Shown: one piece after another, positions 10,946 through 21,671 of the stretch
Numbering within the stretch: position 1 is the first letter of the stretch
Layout: each line of letters opens with the position of its first letter
Assembly: GCA_024180945.1 (NCBI GenBank)
Contig: JAKSGN010000042.1
Coordinates: 62,001 to 126,000 of the forward strand
Direction: 5' to 3'
Length of the DNA stretch: 64,000 nt
Origin: Macrophomina tecta
Lineage: Eukaryota > Ascomycota > Dothideomycetes > Botryosphaeriales > Botryosphaeriaceae
Position numbers and translations under genes: made by a program
Notes under the pieces: generated by a model
The model's input: only the letters and a program-made list of their open reading frames with translations
Told to the model about the DNA's origin: nothing
Database searches by the model: none

Positions 10946-10987
10946 ATATAAGCGTTGATGAGCGTTGATGAGCGTTGATGAGCGTTG
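10946..10987. repeat. GAGCGTTGAT short tandem array
   Basis: Four units of the 10-bp word GAGCGTTGAT lie immediately upstream of the integrase start codon, in the presumed 5' leader. Confidence 0.85.
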
Positions 10988-11254
10988 ACTGTATGGAAAG
11001 AGTTATAGCCCAGTTGATCAAAGAGCGTCTGTGGATGCCTTATACACCTGTAAAAACGACTCTTTGAGGATAATTGGCGATTAATACGACTACTCTCGAT
11101 TCTTCCTCTCTATCATGGCGACGTCTATCGACGAGTTGCCTCTATTGCAATACTACACCGTCAATAACGCCTGTATCAATGATAGCGGAGCCTGAACACT
11201 ATATTATCTTCCTACGCCTCCGTGAACCTTTATTCGACGTTGTGCAGCGTAATA

Positions 11255-13035
11255 AGATGATGATGATGATGATGATGATTCATACAGCCCGTCGGCCTTA
11301 GCAGACCATAGGGAAAAGACGCACTACAGAATACTTTTAAAATATATGAAGATCCCGGTTCATCCAAAGCCTAAAAATTGAGAGAACAATAGTCGAATAC
11401 AAGCAGTCACCCAGTAAGAAGAGGAGAAAACGAGAAATCCCTAAAGTTAGTAGAATATGAAAGCCATCCTTACCCTGTTTCCTTGACTAGCCTGCCTCCT
11501 GATTTCTATTAAGAGCGCTTTCCTGAGTGTTGCCCGTCTCTCTAACGGCGGGGTAGCAAGCACCGAGAGACTATTAACCATAGGGCCTAGTTGCCTCTAT
11601 ACCCCTAGCTTCCTCCTCTTTTCTCTGTACTTTACCTCTCTAGCCTTTCTATTATCTCCTCTAGGAGCTCCTTGTACCTCGGACAGCCTCGATCGTCTGC
11701 CCTGTGCGGGCCGCCGCAAGCTGTATACTTCTCCATACTCGAACTGCAGTTGTTTTTCTTGTGTCTAATGCCCGCGTACTTTACGCACCTCTCTTCGCCT
11801 GTGTATCGAAATTGCTGGTGGTCGTAGCTCTGGCATCGGAAGCAGCGCCGGGGACGAGGCCGATGCTTAAATATGTTGGTGTAAGCCGCTTCTCCGCCGA
11901 CGTCTATTACCCTGCCCGCTAGGAGCGCGTCCGTATCGCTTTTTTTCGCTAAGTAAATTATAGCTGATTCGTATAGTCGGTCGCTCGGCTTGCTAAGCTA
12001 GCGCGTATATACGATCTCCACCTCGTTCTCTTTGCTTATTATTTCGTAGGTATCCGCTCGTAGAGTCGTACGCTTGTTGTTGAATACCGTCGTCTTGTTA
12101 ATACTATCTACCTTTACCGGGTACTATTGTCGGCCTCTTATCCTCGCGCCTCTGAATGCTGCCTTAAGCCAGCCGCTATGCGACCTAACGGTTTCCTTAT
12201 TATCCTTGGAGCGGAAGAGGAGTCGTATTTTCGCCGCATCGTTCGTTCCTCGTTAGGCCATAGCATTTGATGTTATTGGTCGCTTTCTGGCTTTCGAGTG
12301 CCCTCTGAAACTGCGCGCGTATGTCTCCCGGCTTTGTGGTGTTAATGTTGGCTTCGGAGAGATCGAGCTCGATCGCTGGTGGCGGCGACAGTGGTAGTGG
12401 CGTTTTCGTGATCGCGGCTCGCGCCGGCATGGCTGGCATCGACGCTGGGCTGGTGTTCGCGGACGTTGGCGGCGTGGCGGGTATGGTTTTTAAGGGCGCT
12501 TGCGTAGCTCGCGTTGATCTGCGACTGCGAAGTTAGGTTCCTGCGCGTTGTCTCGACGAGCGCGGCCATCTGCTTTTCCATCTTTCCCATGCGCTCTTCC
12601 ATCTTGACCTGCGTCTCCTCGGATATCTCTAGTGCGCTGCGCAGCCGTATGATCTTATCTTTGTTGCTGGCCACTTGTTCCGCAAGCGCTTTATTCCGCT
12701 CGGTGAGCTGGTTATTCTGCGCGACAATGACGTTGAGCAAGCCAATCACGTCGTCTAAGGTCGATTCGCTCGATTCGCTCGGTAGGTCGGGTACGGTAGT
12801 TGCGTGATTTCCACGTTGCCTCGTTGGTTTGCCGGCGTGAAGGGCGTGATAGTCGGTTCGTCGGGCTCGGAGACGCGTAGCGCGTCGCGACGCGCCAACG
12901 GTCGCGTATCCGCCCCCATCGTCCTCGTCCGCCGACATTAGTGGGTCGCTTGTATAATTTCTCCGGTAGCTCTGTTCTTTTCTTTCTTCCAATGGTTCGT
13001 TCGTGGTGATTCTTTGTATCCAGTTGCGTTGTCAA
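11255..13035 (-). mobile_element. gag-only LINE copy (Tad1-like ORF1 remnant)
   Basis: Read on the minus strand, an ORF1 begins near MSADEDDGGGYATVGASRR (about 12938) and continues through a coiled coil (AQNNQLTERNKALAEQ, MEERMGKMEKQMAALVETTR) to about 12342. A frameshift follows, then IELDLSEANINTTKPGDIRA, and further on zinc-knuckle sequence (RCFRCQSYDHQQFRY ... CGGPHRADDRGCPRY, about 11650-11860). No endonuclease or RT follows; the gag passes directly into a 3' leader ending GCCGACGGGCTGTATGAATC and a (CAT)n tail at 11258-11283. It is closely related to 58925-60658 and to the start of the LINE at 41209. In LINEs ORF1 binds the RNA. This copy is dead or non-autonomous. Confidence 0.78.
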
Positions 13036-13139
13036 CAGCAGGATTGGTGATCGCCCGTCCGCGTAATAAGAGCTTCATTTGATAAGGTGACGTGCGAAGT
13101 TAGCCTGAGGCCTGAAGATCAAAGTTTTCGCATACCCCT

Positions 13140-13313
13140 CAATACGGCCCCCACCAACCTGAAATCGCGCATTTGGCTAGCCAAACATCGACGAGTTTGA
13201 GGACCAGGGGGTCCGGTCCTGAAACACACTGATTTGGCTAGCCAAATACGCGGCGTTGGGTGGCCAAATCGGGGTGGCCCTGAACGGGGTGGAAACACCC
13301 CCGCCTTCCAACC
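13140..13313 (-). mobile_element. TTTGGCTAGCCAAA MITE, copy B
   Basis: The reverse complement starts TGTTTCCACCCCGTTCAGGG and shares CCACCCAACGCCGCGTATTTG, two full TTTGGCTAGCCAAA palindromes (near 13161 and 13232) and GGACCGGACCCCCTGGT with copy A. The left boundary is approximate because the two copies diverge after CCAAATGCGCG. Confidence 0.72.
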
Positions 13314-14619
13314 ACCACAATGCCATTCCCCCATGCACCCCTACCAGAACGTCCTGGCAACGAGGATGGAAATTGGCTCGTTCGACGCACCACCACGAAT
13401 GATAGGCTTGTCGGAGAAAGTAGGTGGATGCGGTCCGCCGTCCTCGCACGGTAAGTGTTAGCAACGAAGCGGAGGTAAGCACTGGAGATGGGTCCATAGC
13501 AGGAGCCTTGTCGAGAAGACCCGACCGAGCCCTGCACTCGGAGACTGTATGGCCGGCAAGAGTCGTCGGCGATAGTCCGGTTTCGAATAGCAAAAGCGAG
13601 GTTTAACAAGCGGCTTAGCAAAGTGCGATGCGCGCCGTTGGCAGAATGCGAGCGCGTGATACTCCGCAAAATGTGGGCGTCGCTGGTCGCTTTCTATCAG
13701 TAGGCAACCGCAGCGAGATCGAATTCTGTGCATCACACCCTTAAATTACTTGTAATCATCCTCGAGCACGCGTCAGATTCAGACAGTTCTTCTGACAAGT
13801 CTGCTATCACCCAGTCCGGACTATCCGCTATGGCGGCGACGCATGCGTCACGACCGGCTAACAAGCTCCTTTCACTCTACGAGCACGCCGCACAACTGGG
13901 ACCCAGGCAAAGCAGCTTCTTGACGATGCACGCGACCACAGACGCAGCTTCCGTGGTGGGGTCTATGCCTATCACGGCGCAGGGAGGCGTGGATGGGCGG
14001 TCGAAAACGCCGTCAATGTGCGATAAGGCCCTTAGGCAGCCGTAAACTCAGTCCTTCAGACTATGAACGACATCAAGGACACAAGCGCCATTAAGCGCAC
14101 CATTGACTCTATCACTACAGCAGATCCTCTAACGGAGTGGAGTACACAGCAAAGCCCCTACAATTTGGGCTCGAGCAGCAGCGATGCGGACGACAGCGAC
14201 AGTGACAGCGACAGCGACGGCGCCAATACAGCCCATTCCCTTCGCCAAGCCCGACCGAGAAGTTTCGCGAATTGGTGATCAGCTTACGGACCTGCAGATG
14301 ATCATCCACCTTCGCACGCAGCCTCCGACACACATTGAGGACTTGTAGAAGCTGAGTGCAGCCAACTCGTTGGGCCAGCCGTTTCCCTACCGTTTCCTGT
14401 TCAGTACCGGTCCTTGACCAGCTTTCGCTGGCAGGAGGGATGGGCGTCGAGGCGTCATCACAATGTCGAATATTTGGTGATCATGTCGTGTAGGCTACGG
14501 AGAGCCAAGCTTATCGTATGAACCATGCGGTTATCATAGGTCTTGCTGTATGAGAGAGGGAAGGGACGAGCTGCGCGAGGTTTGCAGAGCACCGCGGAGA
14601 CCCTGAAACTTGCCAAGAC
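13314..14619. other. region with a possible degraded gene (13728-14405, plus)
   Basis: No gene can be called with confidence. Between 13728 and 14405 there are consecutive plus-strand open pieces with Ser/Asp-rich sequence (SSSSDADDSDSDSDSDG from a GACAGC repeat at 14191-14222). A shifted frame then reads PIQPIPFAKPDREVSRIG and DQLTDLQMIIHLRTQPPTH before a TAG near 14346. These pieces may be one frameshifted gene of unknown kind. The rest shows no recognisable coding potential. Confidence 0.35.
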
Positions 14620-14716
14620 TGTGAGGGTGGCAGAGAAGTGAAGGCGGCAGGATAGTGAGGACGGCAGAAAAGTGAGGGTGGCAGAAAAGTAAGGGGGCAG
14701 AAAAGTGAGGTTGAGG
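14620..14716 (+). repeat. 17-bp minisatellite (GTGAGGGTGGCAGAAAA type)
   Basis: Five to six imperfect 17-bp units are arranged head to tail immediately left of hAT-1. The core GCAGAAAAGTGAGG matches the short array at 4981-5040. Confidence 0.75.
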
Positions 14717-14729
14717 CAGCGCAACGAGC

Positions 14730-17602
14730 CAGACTGGTAAACACTTCACTTAAAGTGCCAAGAGATTGAAGTGATTGACAAAGTGACCACTTTCACTCAC
14801 TCACTCATGCCTCCTAAATCTTGGCACTCACTCACTCGGCCGGGCTCAAGTGAGTGAAAGTGATTGAGGAGATTGACGGAATCGTCGCCGGCCCGTCTCG
14901 CGTTGAGGGGCAAGGTAGACCCTCTGCCGAGGTACGGGTGGTACGGGTTAATGTTAATACAGAGCCTCCGATTGGCCGACAGTGTCGCGAATCTTGACTG
15001 TTTTGCCCATCTTGACGCGTCCTCCGTAATGCACCTCCCACCAAAGACGCGTTAAATTAACTTCTACGACCTCCAGCAAACTCAATGGCTTCTAAAGACG
15101 TGTCTCTGACGATTCCCACCCCTACAACTGCGCCCACAGGCGTCCTACCATCTACAAACCCTGCTGGCGACGGCGGCGGGCGCGGACTGGAGCGTCAAGA
15201 CTGGGAAAAATTTCCTTGGAGCCGGTACCCAGGCTACCTGGTTAGCGGAGAGGTCAAGCACACCGGCTGGACCTGGTCCCACGGCTACGACATCAAGCAT
15301 GAAACGACAGGCAAGCGCCGCTGGGTCTGCTGGCATTGTGTTGAGGATGGCAGCCCGCCAGCTGACTATATGGACTCTGGTACGGAAAATCATGGCAAAC
15401 ACCTCGCGAAGGAGCACGGCATCCCGGATCCGGCTGGTAAGCATAACATAAAGAAGCGAGCAGTGGTCTCAGTGGTCCAGCAGCTCCAATTGAGTGCGAA
15501 AAAGCCAGAGGAGCAGGCAATACTTAATAGACTCATCAGATCCTTTAATCCTGCCCACTTTCAAGAACTTCTCATGGACTGGATCGCCCACGACAATATA
15601 CCTTTCCGCAAAGTAGAGAGTGAACAGTTCCGCTGCCTTCTAGAGTACACAAATCCACAGGTAGCATCGACAGGCTGCCTACCCCTCACATCCAACTGTA
15701 CGAAAGTGGCTTCTTGATGAATTTAACAGGCATAAGGGCGTCGTTAAGGAGGTCCTCCACGGCGCTCCTGGCCTTATCCACCTCTCGTTCGATGGCTGGT
15801 CCTCTCGAAATCGCCTCTCACTGCTCGGCCTTAACGTACACTTTTTATCGTCCTCCGGCAAGGTGCGACAGTTCCTCATTGGGCTTCCTGAGCTTGAAGG
15901 TCGCCACACGGGTGTCAACCTCGCCGAGGAGGTCGCTCGCGTCATCGCAGAGTGGGACATCGGCTTAAAGATCGGCTATTTTATTACGGACAATGCAGAC
16001 AATAATGACGCTTGCCTGGAGGCATTGGCTAAGGAGCATGGCTTTGATGTGAAGTGGCGACGCCTTCGCTGTTGTGGCCATATTATCAACCTCGTAGTGA
16101 GGCAGATACTCTTTGGCAAAGATGCTGACGCCTTCGAAGATGACTGCGAACAGCCACAGGAGCTTATGGAGGAGCACAAGCTTTGGAGGAGTCGCGGGCC
16201 ACTTCGTAAGCTACACAATATTGCCCATTGGATCAGTAGATCGCCTCTTCTGTCAAAGAAGTTCCACAACTACCAGGAACTCCACGGCGCAGCTGCCACC
16301 TACGACGTCGTCCTGGACAATGCGACACGCTGGAATTCTACCGATGCGATGATGGAGCGCGCGCTCATGGAGCCGTGCCGCAAGGCAATCGATGCTATGC
16401 TCCTCGACGAGATTCGCGAGTGGAATGACTACGAGCGCAGGCGTCTGAAGGACGGCACCCAAAAAGGAGTCAAATTGAAGAAAAAGCCGACAATCCTCGA
16501 CGATTACCTTACCACCGACGACTGGGCAGTCTTGACTGCTTACCACACCATCCTCCGGCCGTTTCACGAGGTGACAAGGCGACTCGAGGGCAACCCGATA
16601 AATGGCGAGATGGGGGCGCTGTGGGAGGTATTACCTGTCATGGAGTTCCTGCTAGAACACCTGGAGGCCATTAAGAGGGATGTTATGTCCTTCCCTGATA
16701 ATAAGCACTTTCGCATCGGCGTCAATTTGGGGTGGACCAAACTGGATGAGTACTATAGACTGTTGGACGACTCACCGGTGTACACTGCGTCAATTGCCCT
16801 CCATCCTGCCTTTGGCTGGGAGTGGATTGAGTCGAAGTGGAGCGGACGGCAAGAGTGGATCGAGGCTGCCAAACAGTCAGTGCGGAGGCTTTGGGAGGAA
16901 GAGTACAAACACCTCCCAGTCAATACTAGTCGCAGCGGCGACGAGCCTCCTCCTCGCAAGCGCCGCAAAGGGACTCCCACCGAATTCGACGCGTGGCTGG
17001 AAGCAACTAGAGTTAGGACGGCTACAACAACAATAGCGGTCGACGAGTATACCTCCTGGCAGAACGAGCCTCTGAACCCAGTTGACTACGACAACCCACC
17101 CCTCCAGTACTGGGCAGCGCGCCTCACACGCTTCCCTCGGCTCGCCCGCATGGCATTGGATATATTCTCCATACCCGCAATGTCGTCGGAATGCGAAAGG
17201 GTCTTCAGCCTGGCAGGTAAGATGGTGACTCCCCAGCGCAGCCGCCTGGAGGCCAACACCATCGCTGTGGCACAGATGATGAGGTCATGGATTGATACTG
17301 GATTGGTACAAAGGTAGTATGGGCAACATTGAGGTAGTATGGACAATAGGTAAGATAAAACATACCAAAACAAGGCTAGGAGGAAGGGTAGAGGCGGCTA
17401 GACACGTTACTAACTACGCCTCAGATAGTACCAAATTGCAACACCATGCCAAGACTCACGATAATCTATCACTCACTTTTGGTCACTTCACTCACTTAGG
17501 CGCTCCAAATTGGCCACTTTCACTCACTCACTCCGCCGATTTTGCCTAGTCTTGGCACTTCAATCACTTAATGGTCTCTGAGTGAGTGAAGTGACCAGTC
17601 TG
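14730..17602 (+). mobile_element. hAT-1 transposon
   Basis: Both ends start CAGACTGGT, followed by CACTTCACT (three extra bases on the left). The subterminal regions are dense in TCACTCACTCAC and GTGATTGAAGTG words on both sides, a usual binding-site arrangement for hAT transposases. I could not match an 8-bp target duplication (CAACGAGC left, CCCTGGGG right), so the outer limits or the flanks have changed. The transposase lies at 15085-17317. Confidence 0.78.
15085..17317 (+). pseudogene. hAT-1 transposase, one frameshift in a C-run
   Basis: ATG at 15085. The N-terminus carries a BED-type finger (WVCWHC ... HGKHLAKEH, about residues 84-114). The frame breaks at a run of four C (15682-15685). 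With three C the reading continues smoothly into HPTVRKWLLDEFNRHKG, SFDGWSS (catalytic Asp), FITDNADNNDACLEAL (second Asp), RCCGHIINLVVRQILFG, NATRWNS and the C-terminal dimerisation segment with SSECERVFSLAGKM (catalytic Glu). The remainder to the TAG at 17317 is uninterrupted. Without the extra base the product would be about 743 aa, the same size as the intact hAT-3 protein, to which it is clearly related along its length. A true recent inactivation and a sequencing or assembly error are both possible. Confidence 0.88.
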
Positions 17603-18137
17603 CCCTGGGGCAGCGACATCGATATCATCATGGTGAGGGCCGACAGCAGTTGACCCCTCTGAGAGAGCATCTTCCACCAATAGTATCTTTTGTCTGCCTA
17701 GTGCAAAACCCACCAACAATCCCCCTCCTTTCTCCCCTCCTCCCTCCCTCCTTCATACTTGGGCATTGTAGAGTAGAGGGAGCTCTACCCACTTCTCTAC
17801 CCTACCCAGGTAGAGGAATGGTCTCCTCTACCCTACCCGGGTAGAGTGGGTAGAGTAGTGGGTAGGGTGTAGGAGTTAATATTTATGGTTAGCGGGCTTC
17901 CAAATTAGGAATAGTTCTAGGCAAAAGACATGGGCGATCCAATCCAGTCCAGCCAAGCCCAGCCCAGTGGGTCTCCAGTCCAACAAGATCACTGGTCAAC
18001 ACAATATATATTAAGTAGAATCAATAAAATTAGGTGACTCAAGGGCTTCAGCATCCACAATCCTACAAATCTTGTCAAATGATAAGATCTAATTGACCAA
18101 TCAGGGGTGGGTAGAGGTGGGTAGCTCTACCCACCTC

Positions 18138-21100
18138 CAGGCTGGATTATGATAGTAGTGATAGCTTATCGATAATGTATCACTATCGATAGCCGATTAT
18201 CGATAATTATCGATGATAGCTTGGCATTTTCTTGGCATTGTGATCAGTGGGTCGATTTTGGGGTTTGGAAGAGAATTTTGGATCGGAAACTGTCAGGTGT
18301 GGGGCGTAACTGCTTGAATTCACTACCATGAGGTTCTATGAAGAAGAAAAGAAAGAAAAGGTCGGCGTTAGGGCGATACTGAACCTCCCATCTCAATCGT
18401 TGTGTCTAAAATACCATTTCGTTTCCAATGCTTCAAGCATTCCACTTTCTCAAGGGTCTCAGCTCCCATCTGTGCCCTTTCCCACGATACTGTGCGACGT
18501 GCCCCGGAAAACACTCGCTCTGGTTCATCGCTCATAGCCGGAATTGAAAGAATATTAAATGCTATGCGCGATAACCGTGGCCACCGTACAGTTTGTTGCT
18601 CTTGACCCCACTATTTGAGCGCCGGCGTCTTGCTAATCTCGATCGGATTTTCACTATAATAGTCTTTATATTTATTCTGACTTACCGGTTTATAATACTC
18701 CCCCAGCTTCTGAGCGATCCGATCGAATGGACTGAGCTCCTCCTCCTCAGGGGTCCTTTCGCGGAACGAGGAAATTGAAGGATTAGGAGTTATTTCCCGG
18801 TAGGCCTTCTAAAGCTCTTTAATCTTTTCCAATGCGTCCTCGATCTATTTTGGCTTCTAATTTGCCTTAATATACTTCGTCCGACGCTTCGGATGGAGAA
18901 CCAGGGCGGCGGCGTAGAGGGCCGATTCGTCCGTTTTGGTGTAGTACTTATCGAAGGTGTTCCACGCATTTTTAATCCGACGCTTGAACGGTTTGTTAGA
19001 AGTATGTTTCGACTGTGGCACGGTGTTAGTATTGCCTAATCTAGGATGATGTTAACTTATAGACGCGTCTTGAAGGTACCCAATTATAATATCTATAGTG
19101 AATAGTACTCGATTGATGGTCGCGTTGCCTTTCTGGGTCTCCAGAGTTGCCTGGTGGAAGGGTTGAAGGAAATCCTTAATCTTTCGGAGCTGTTCCCAGT
19201 CCTTTGGGGAGAGATAGTCGGCTTGGAGTGTGGCAAGGTGGTTCTTGGTGTAGGTGTCCACAGGTCCCGCTTTCTGGTCGGCCACAGCTAGCATGAGAAA
19301 CCAGCTATTCCACCTTGTACGATTGTCAAGTGGAATCATTCTGCCCGCCAGTTCTTTGAACTCCTTGGCGCGACCGGCGGAAGTGCGAATGTGGACGACG
19401 ATATTGTGAAGCTTGCCGAGCGGCCCCAGAGTCCGGAAGGTTGCCCGTTTCGCCGCTTCGTCCCCTAGCTTCCCATTGCCTTCCTGTTCGTCGTACGACT
19501 CTAGTCGCTCTAATTCGATCCGGTCACAAAACAGAAAGGCTTGGACGGCCAGGTTGATGATGTGACCGATGCAGCGGACTCGCCAACGGGTGGCATCCCA
19601 GGCCATGCCCTCCTCTTCACGCAAGTGGTTCTCTACCGCACGACAAAGCGTATCGTTCGACGAGGCGTTGTCGCTGACGATAGACCCAAGCTTCCGTTGG
19701 ATCCCGTAGTCCTCCAGGACGGGGATTAGAGTCGCGAATTGCTCGTCTCCGCCGTGGTTTCCGATAGGACGAAGCGCAAGGAGGGCCTTTGTAAGATCCT
19801 CTGAACTCCGATCAACAAAATGCGCGCAGACCCCAAGAAGAAGTAGCCGGTTTGGGGAGGTCCAGATATCAAGCGAAAGATGAATGCTTGATATGGCCGA
19901 CTGAAGTTTTTTACGTACGTCATCTTTGTGGGTGAGCCAGGACTCTCCAATCTTGTTCGTGATCTGAGAATGCGCTGTAGTGATGATGCCAGACGATTCT
20001 GGGTTGAGCGTCTGGCAAAAAGCATGAAATTCAGGCCATTGGACGGCTCGGAAAGGGAGATTCCGTACGACGGTCAGCGTAACCAAAGCCTCAGTAATCA
20101 CGGCCGAATTCAGGTGTTTTCGGCAGACTCGGGTGTCGATCTCGTTGGTCTGGCCGGAAGACTCTGCTTGGGAATAAAGCTGCTGTAGCTGTTGGGCTGC
20201 TTCTTCCTTGGTTGGACCTGGAGATACGTCGACTTTGATTCCATGCTTTGATTTGAGATGCAACCGCATATTCGTACTGGTTTTGGTGCTGTACGGTGAT
20301 TCTGTGCAATGTGTGCAGAACTTGAGACGAGAATCCTCTCCATCGCGTGCCGGACGAGTGTGAGCCCATGTCTCATGAGCAGATCCCCTCTTTACCTTTG
20401 GAAGCTTTTTGGATCGGCTTTCGGTCGAAACTTGGACAGTTGAAGGCGTCAAAAGAGATGAATCCGCCTCGGAATCCATAATTCGTACGTAATAGTTGAA
20501 AGAACGTGGTGGGTTGTGATGGTACGGCCGAGGGCCTATTTACAGACAGCACAGTTGGCAGCATATTAGCTCCTGAGCTGACATTGTGTCCTTTGGTGCG
20601 CATATCCTGGGGTTCAGTTTATTAGATGGTGAAAGTTGCCAGAGTGCCACTCATCTGATGAGTGCGTCTGGTGGAAAGTGAAGTGTAAGAGTTGTCGTAC
20701 TCGACCATGCAGGTAAGTGTCACGAGCAGGGCCGGGACAGGAACAAAGCAGACTTGGATTGGTCGACAGGACGTTACGCAAGGAAAGGAAGTCAAGTTTG
20801 GCTGCGCCAACTTGACCTATATCATGCGAGTGAATCTACTTGAAACATAAGAAGGTTTTGGTGGGAACTCAAAAGGTTGTTGCGGAGTTCGCAACTCGCG
20901 AGTAAAGGACGAAAGGTTGAGACGCGACGTCTCAGAGAGTCGCAATTTCACAAGCAACCGGAGAATTCGACGAAGAGAAGGCTCGAGTATTGAGTCGAAG
21001 CTTCGGCTGTCGAAAATGAAGGAAGCTGAGATGCGGAGCAGAAGCGAGCGGGACGAAGTGGTGATGTCGTGAATCGGGTCGTTGGGCTTTGGGTTGAAGC

Positions 21101-21366
21101 TGGACGACACGGGATTCGACACCGCGAGGACGGTGCTGACAGATAATTGCCGTCGACTACGACGTGTAGGGCGCATCGTCGATGGTTTACGATGCGTTGA
21201 ACATGTTTGTTGATGGCTTACGACGCGTTGAACGCGTTGTTGATGATTTTCATCCCAATGCCAAGAAAATGCCAAGGTATCATGATAATTATTGATAATT
21301 ATCGATAAGAGGTGATAGCGATAGTTATCGATAAGAAACGATAATAAATTATCATAATCCAGCCTG
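18138..21366 (-). mobile_element. hAT-2 transposon with target duplication CCCACCTC
   Basis: The ends are CAGGCTGGATTATGATA on the left and its complement on the right. Direct repeats CCCACCTC sit immediately outside (18130-18137 and 21367-21374), giving the 8-bp duplication that defines hAT insertion. AT-rich TATCGATAAT words fill both subterminal regions. The element inserted into the MITE at 17758-21461. The transposase is on the minus strand. Confidence 0.93.
18368..20479 (-). pseudogene. hAT-2 transposase, several nonsense codons
   Basis: ATG at 20477-20479. A BED finger (FCTHC ... MRLHLKSKHG, about residues 54-80) precedes HLSLDIWTSP, SIVSDNASSNDTLCRAV, RVRCIGHIINLAVQAFLF, GPLGKLHNIVVHIRT and DNRTRWNSWFLML. 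The frame meets TAA at 19052, then continues in phase through KNAWNTFDKYY and DESALYAAALVLHPKRR to the hATC segment (LSIPAMSDEPERVFSGARRT) ending at 18368. Four further internal stops are TAG, three where the family has Trp (KAN*KPK*IEDA, KEL*KAY, LK*WGQ). TGG->TAG is a C-to-T change at CpA on the other strand, the RIP signature. The protein is in the same clade as hAT-6. Confidence 0.85.
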
Positions 21367-21671
21367 CCCACCTCTCCTCTCCTCTACCTAGGTAGAGTAG
21401 AGCAGACACCTTCTCTACCCTACCGGGTAGAGTGGGTAGAGCTCCCTCTACAATGCCCAAGTATGCCCTCCTTCCTCTCTCCCCTTCTTCCTCTCTCCCC
21501 TCAACCCAACCCAAACCCCCAAAAGAAAAAGAAAAAATGTTGGAGCGAAAAAGCGTGACGCCACGCTCAGAATCTGAGCTGGCAGGCGTTTCTTAAATCC
21601 AACAAAAAAAGCACAGGACGCAAACCCCTACCCCAAGCGCACAGAGATTCCGGCGCAACGCACTGAATCCT

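Larger units (their letters stand above)
17758..21461 (+). mobile_element. TA-flanked MITE with GGGTAGAG inverted repeats, split by hAT-2
   Basis: The outer ends are inverted repeats: CTTGGGCATTGTAGAG at 17758 and its complement ending at 21461, each bordered by TA (17756-17757 and 21462-21463). The next 80 bases on each side also pair, being built from GGGAGCTCTACCCAC and CTCTACCC(T)ACC(C)GGGTAGAG words. With hAT-2 and one target copy removed, the element is about 467 bp. TA duplication and structure suggest a Tc1/mariner- or pogo-mobilised MITE, but no partner transposase was identified. Confidence 0.68.

Noticed and set aside
11258..11283. ATG-repeat as an ordinary microsatellite
   Set aside because: The same CAT tail follows the same GCCGACGGG(T)GTATGAATC end at four loci, so it is the LINE 3' terminus.
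14722..17610. 8-bp target duplication for hAT-1
   Set aside because: CAACGAGC and CCCTGGGG do not match; the GGCAGCG words near both sides are not adjacent to the termini.
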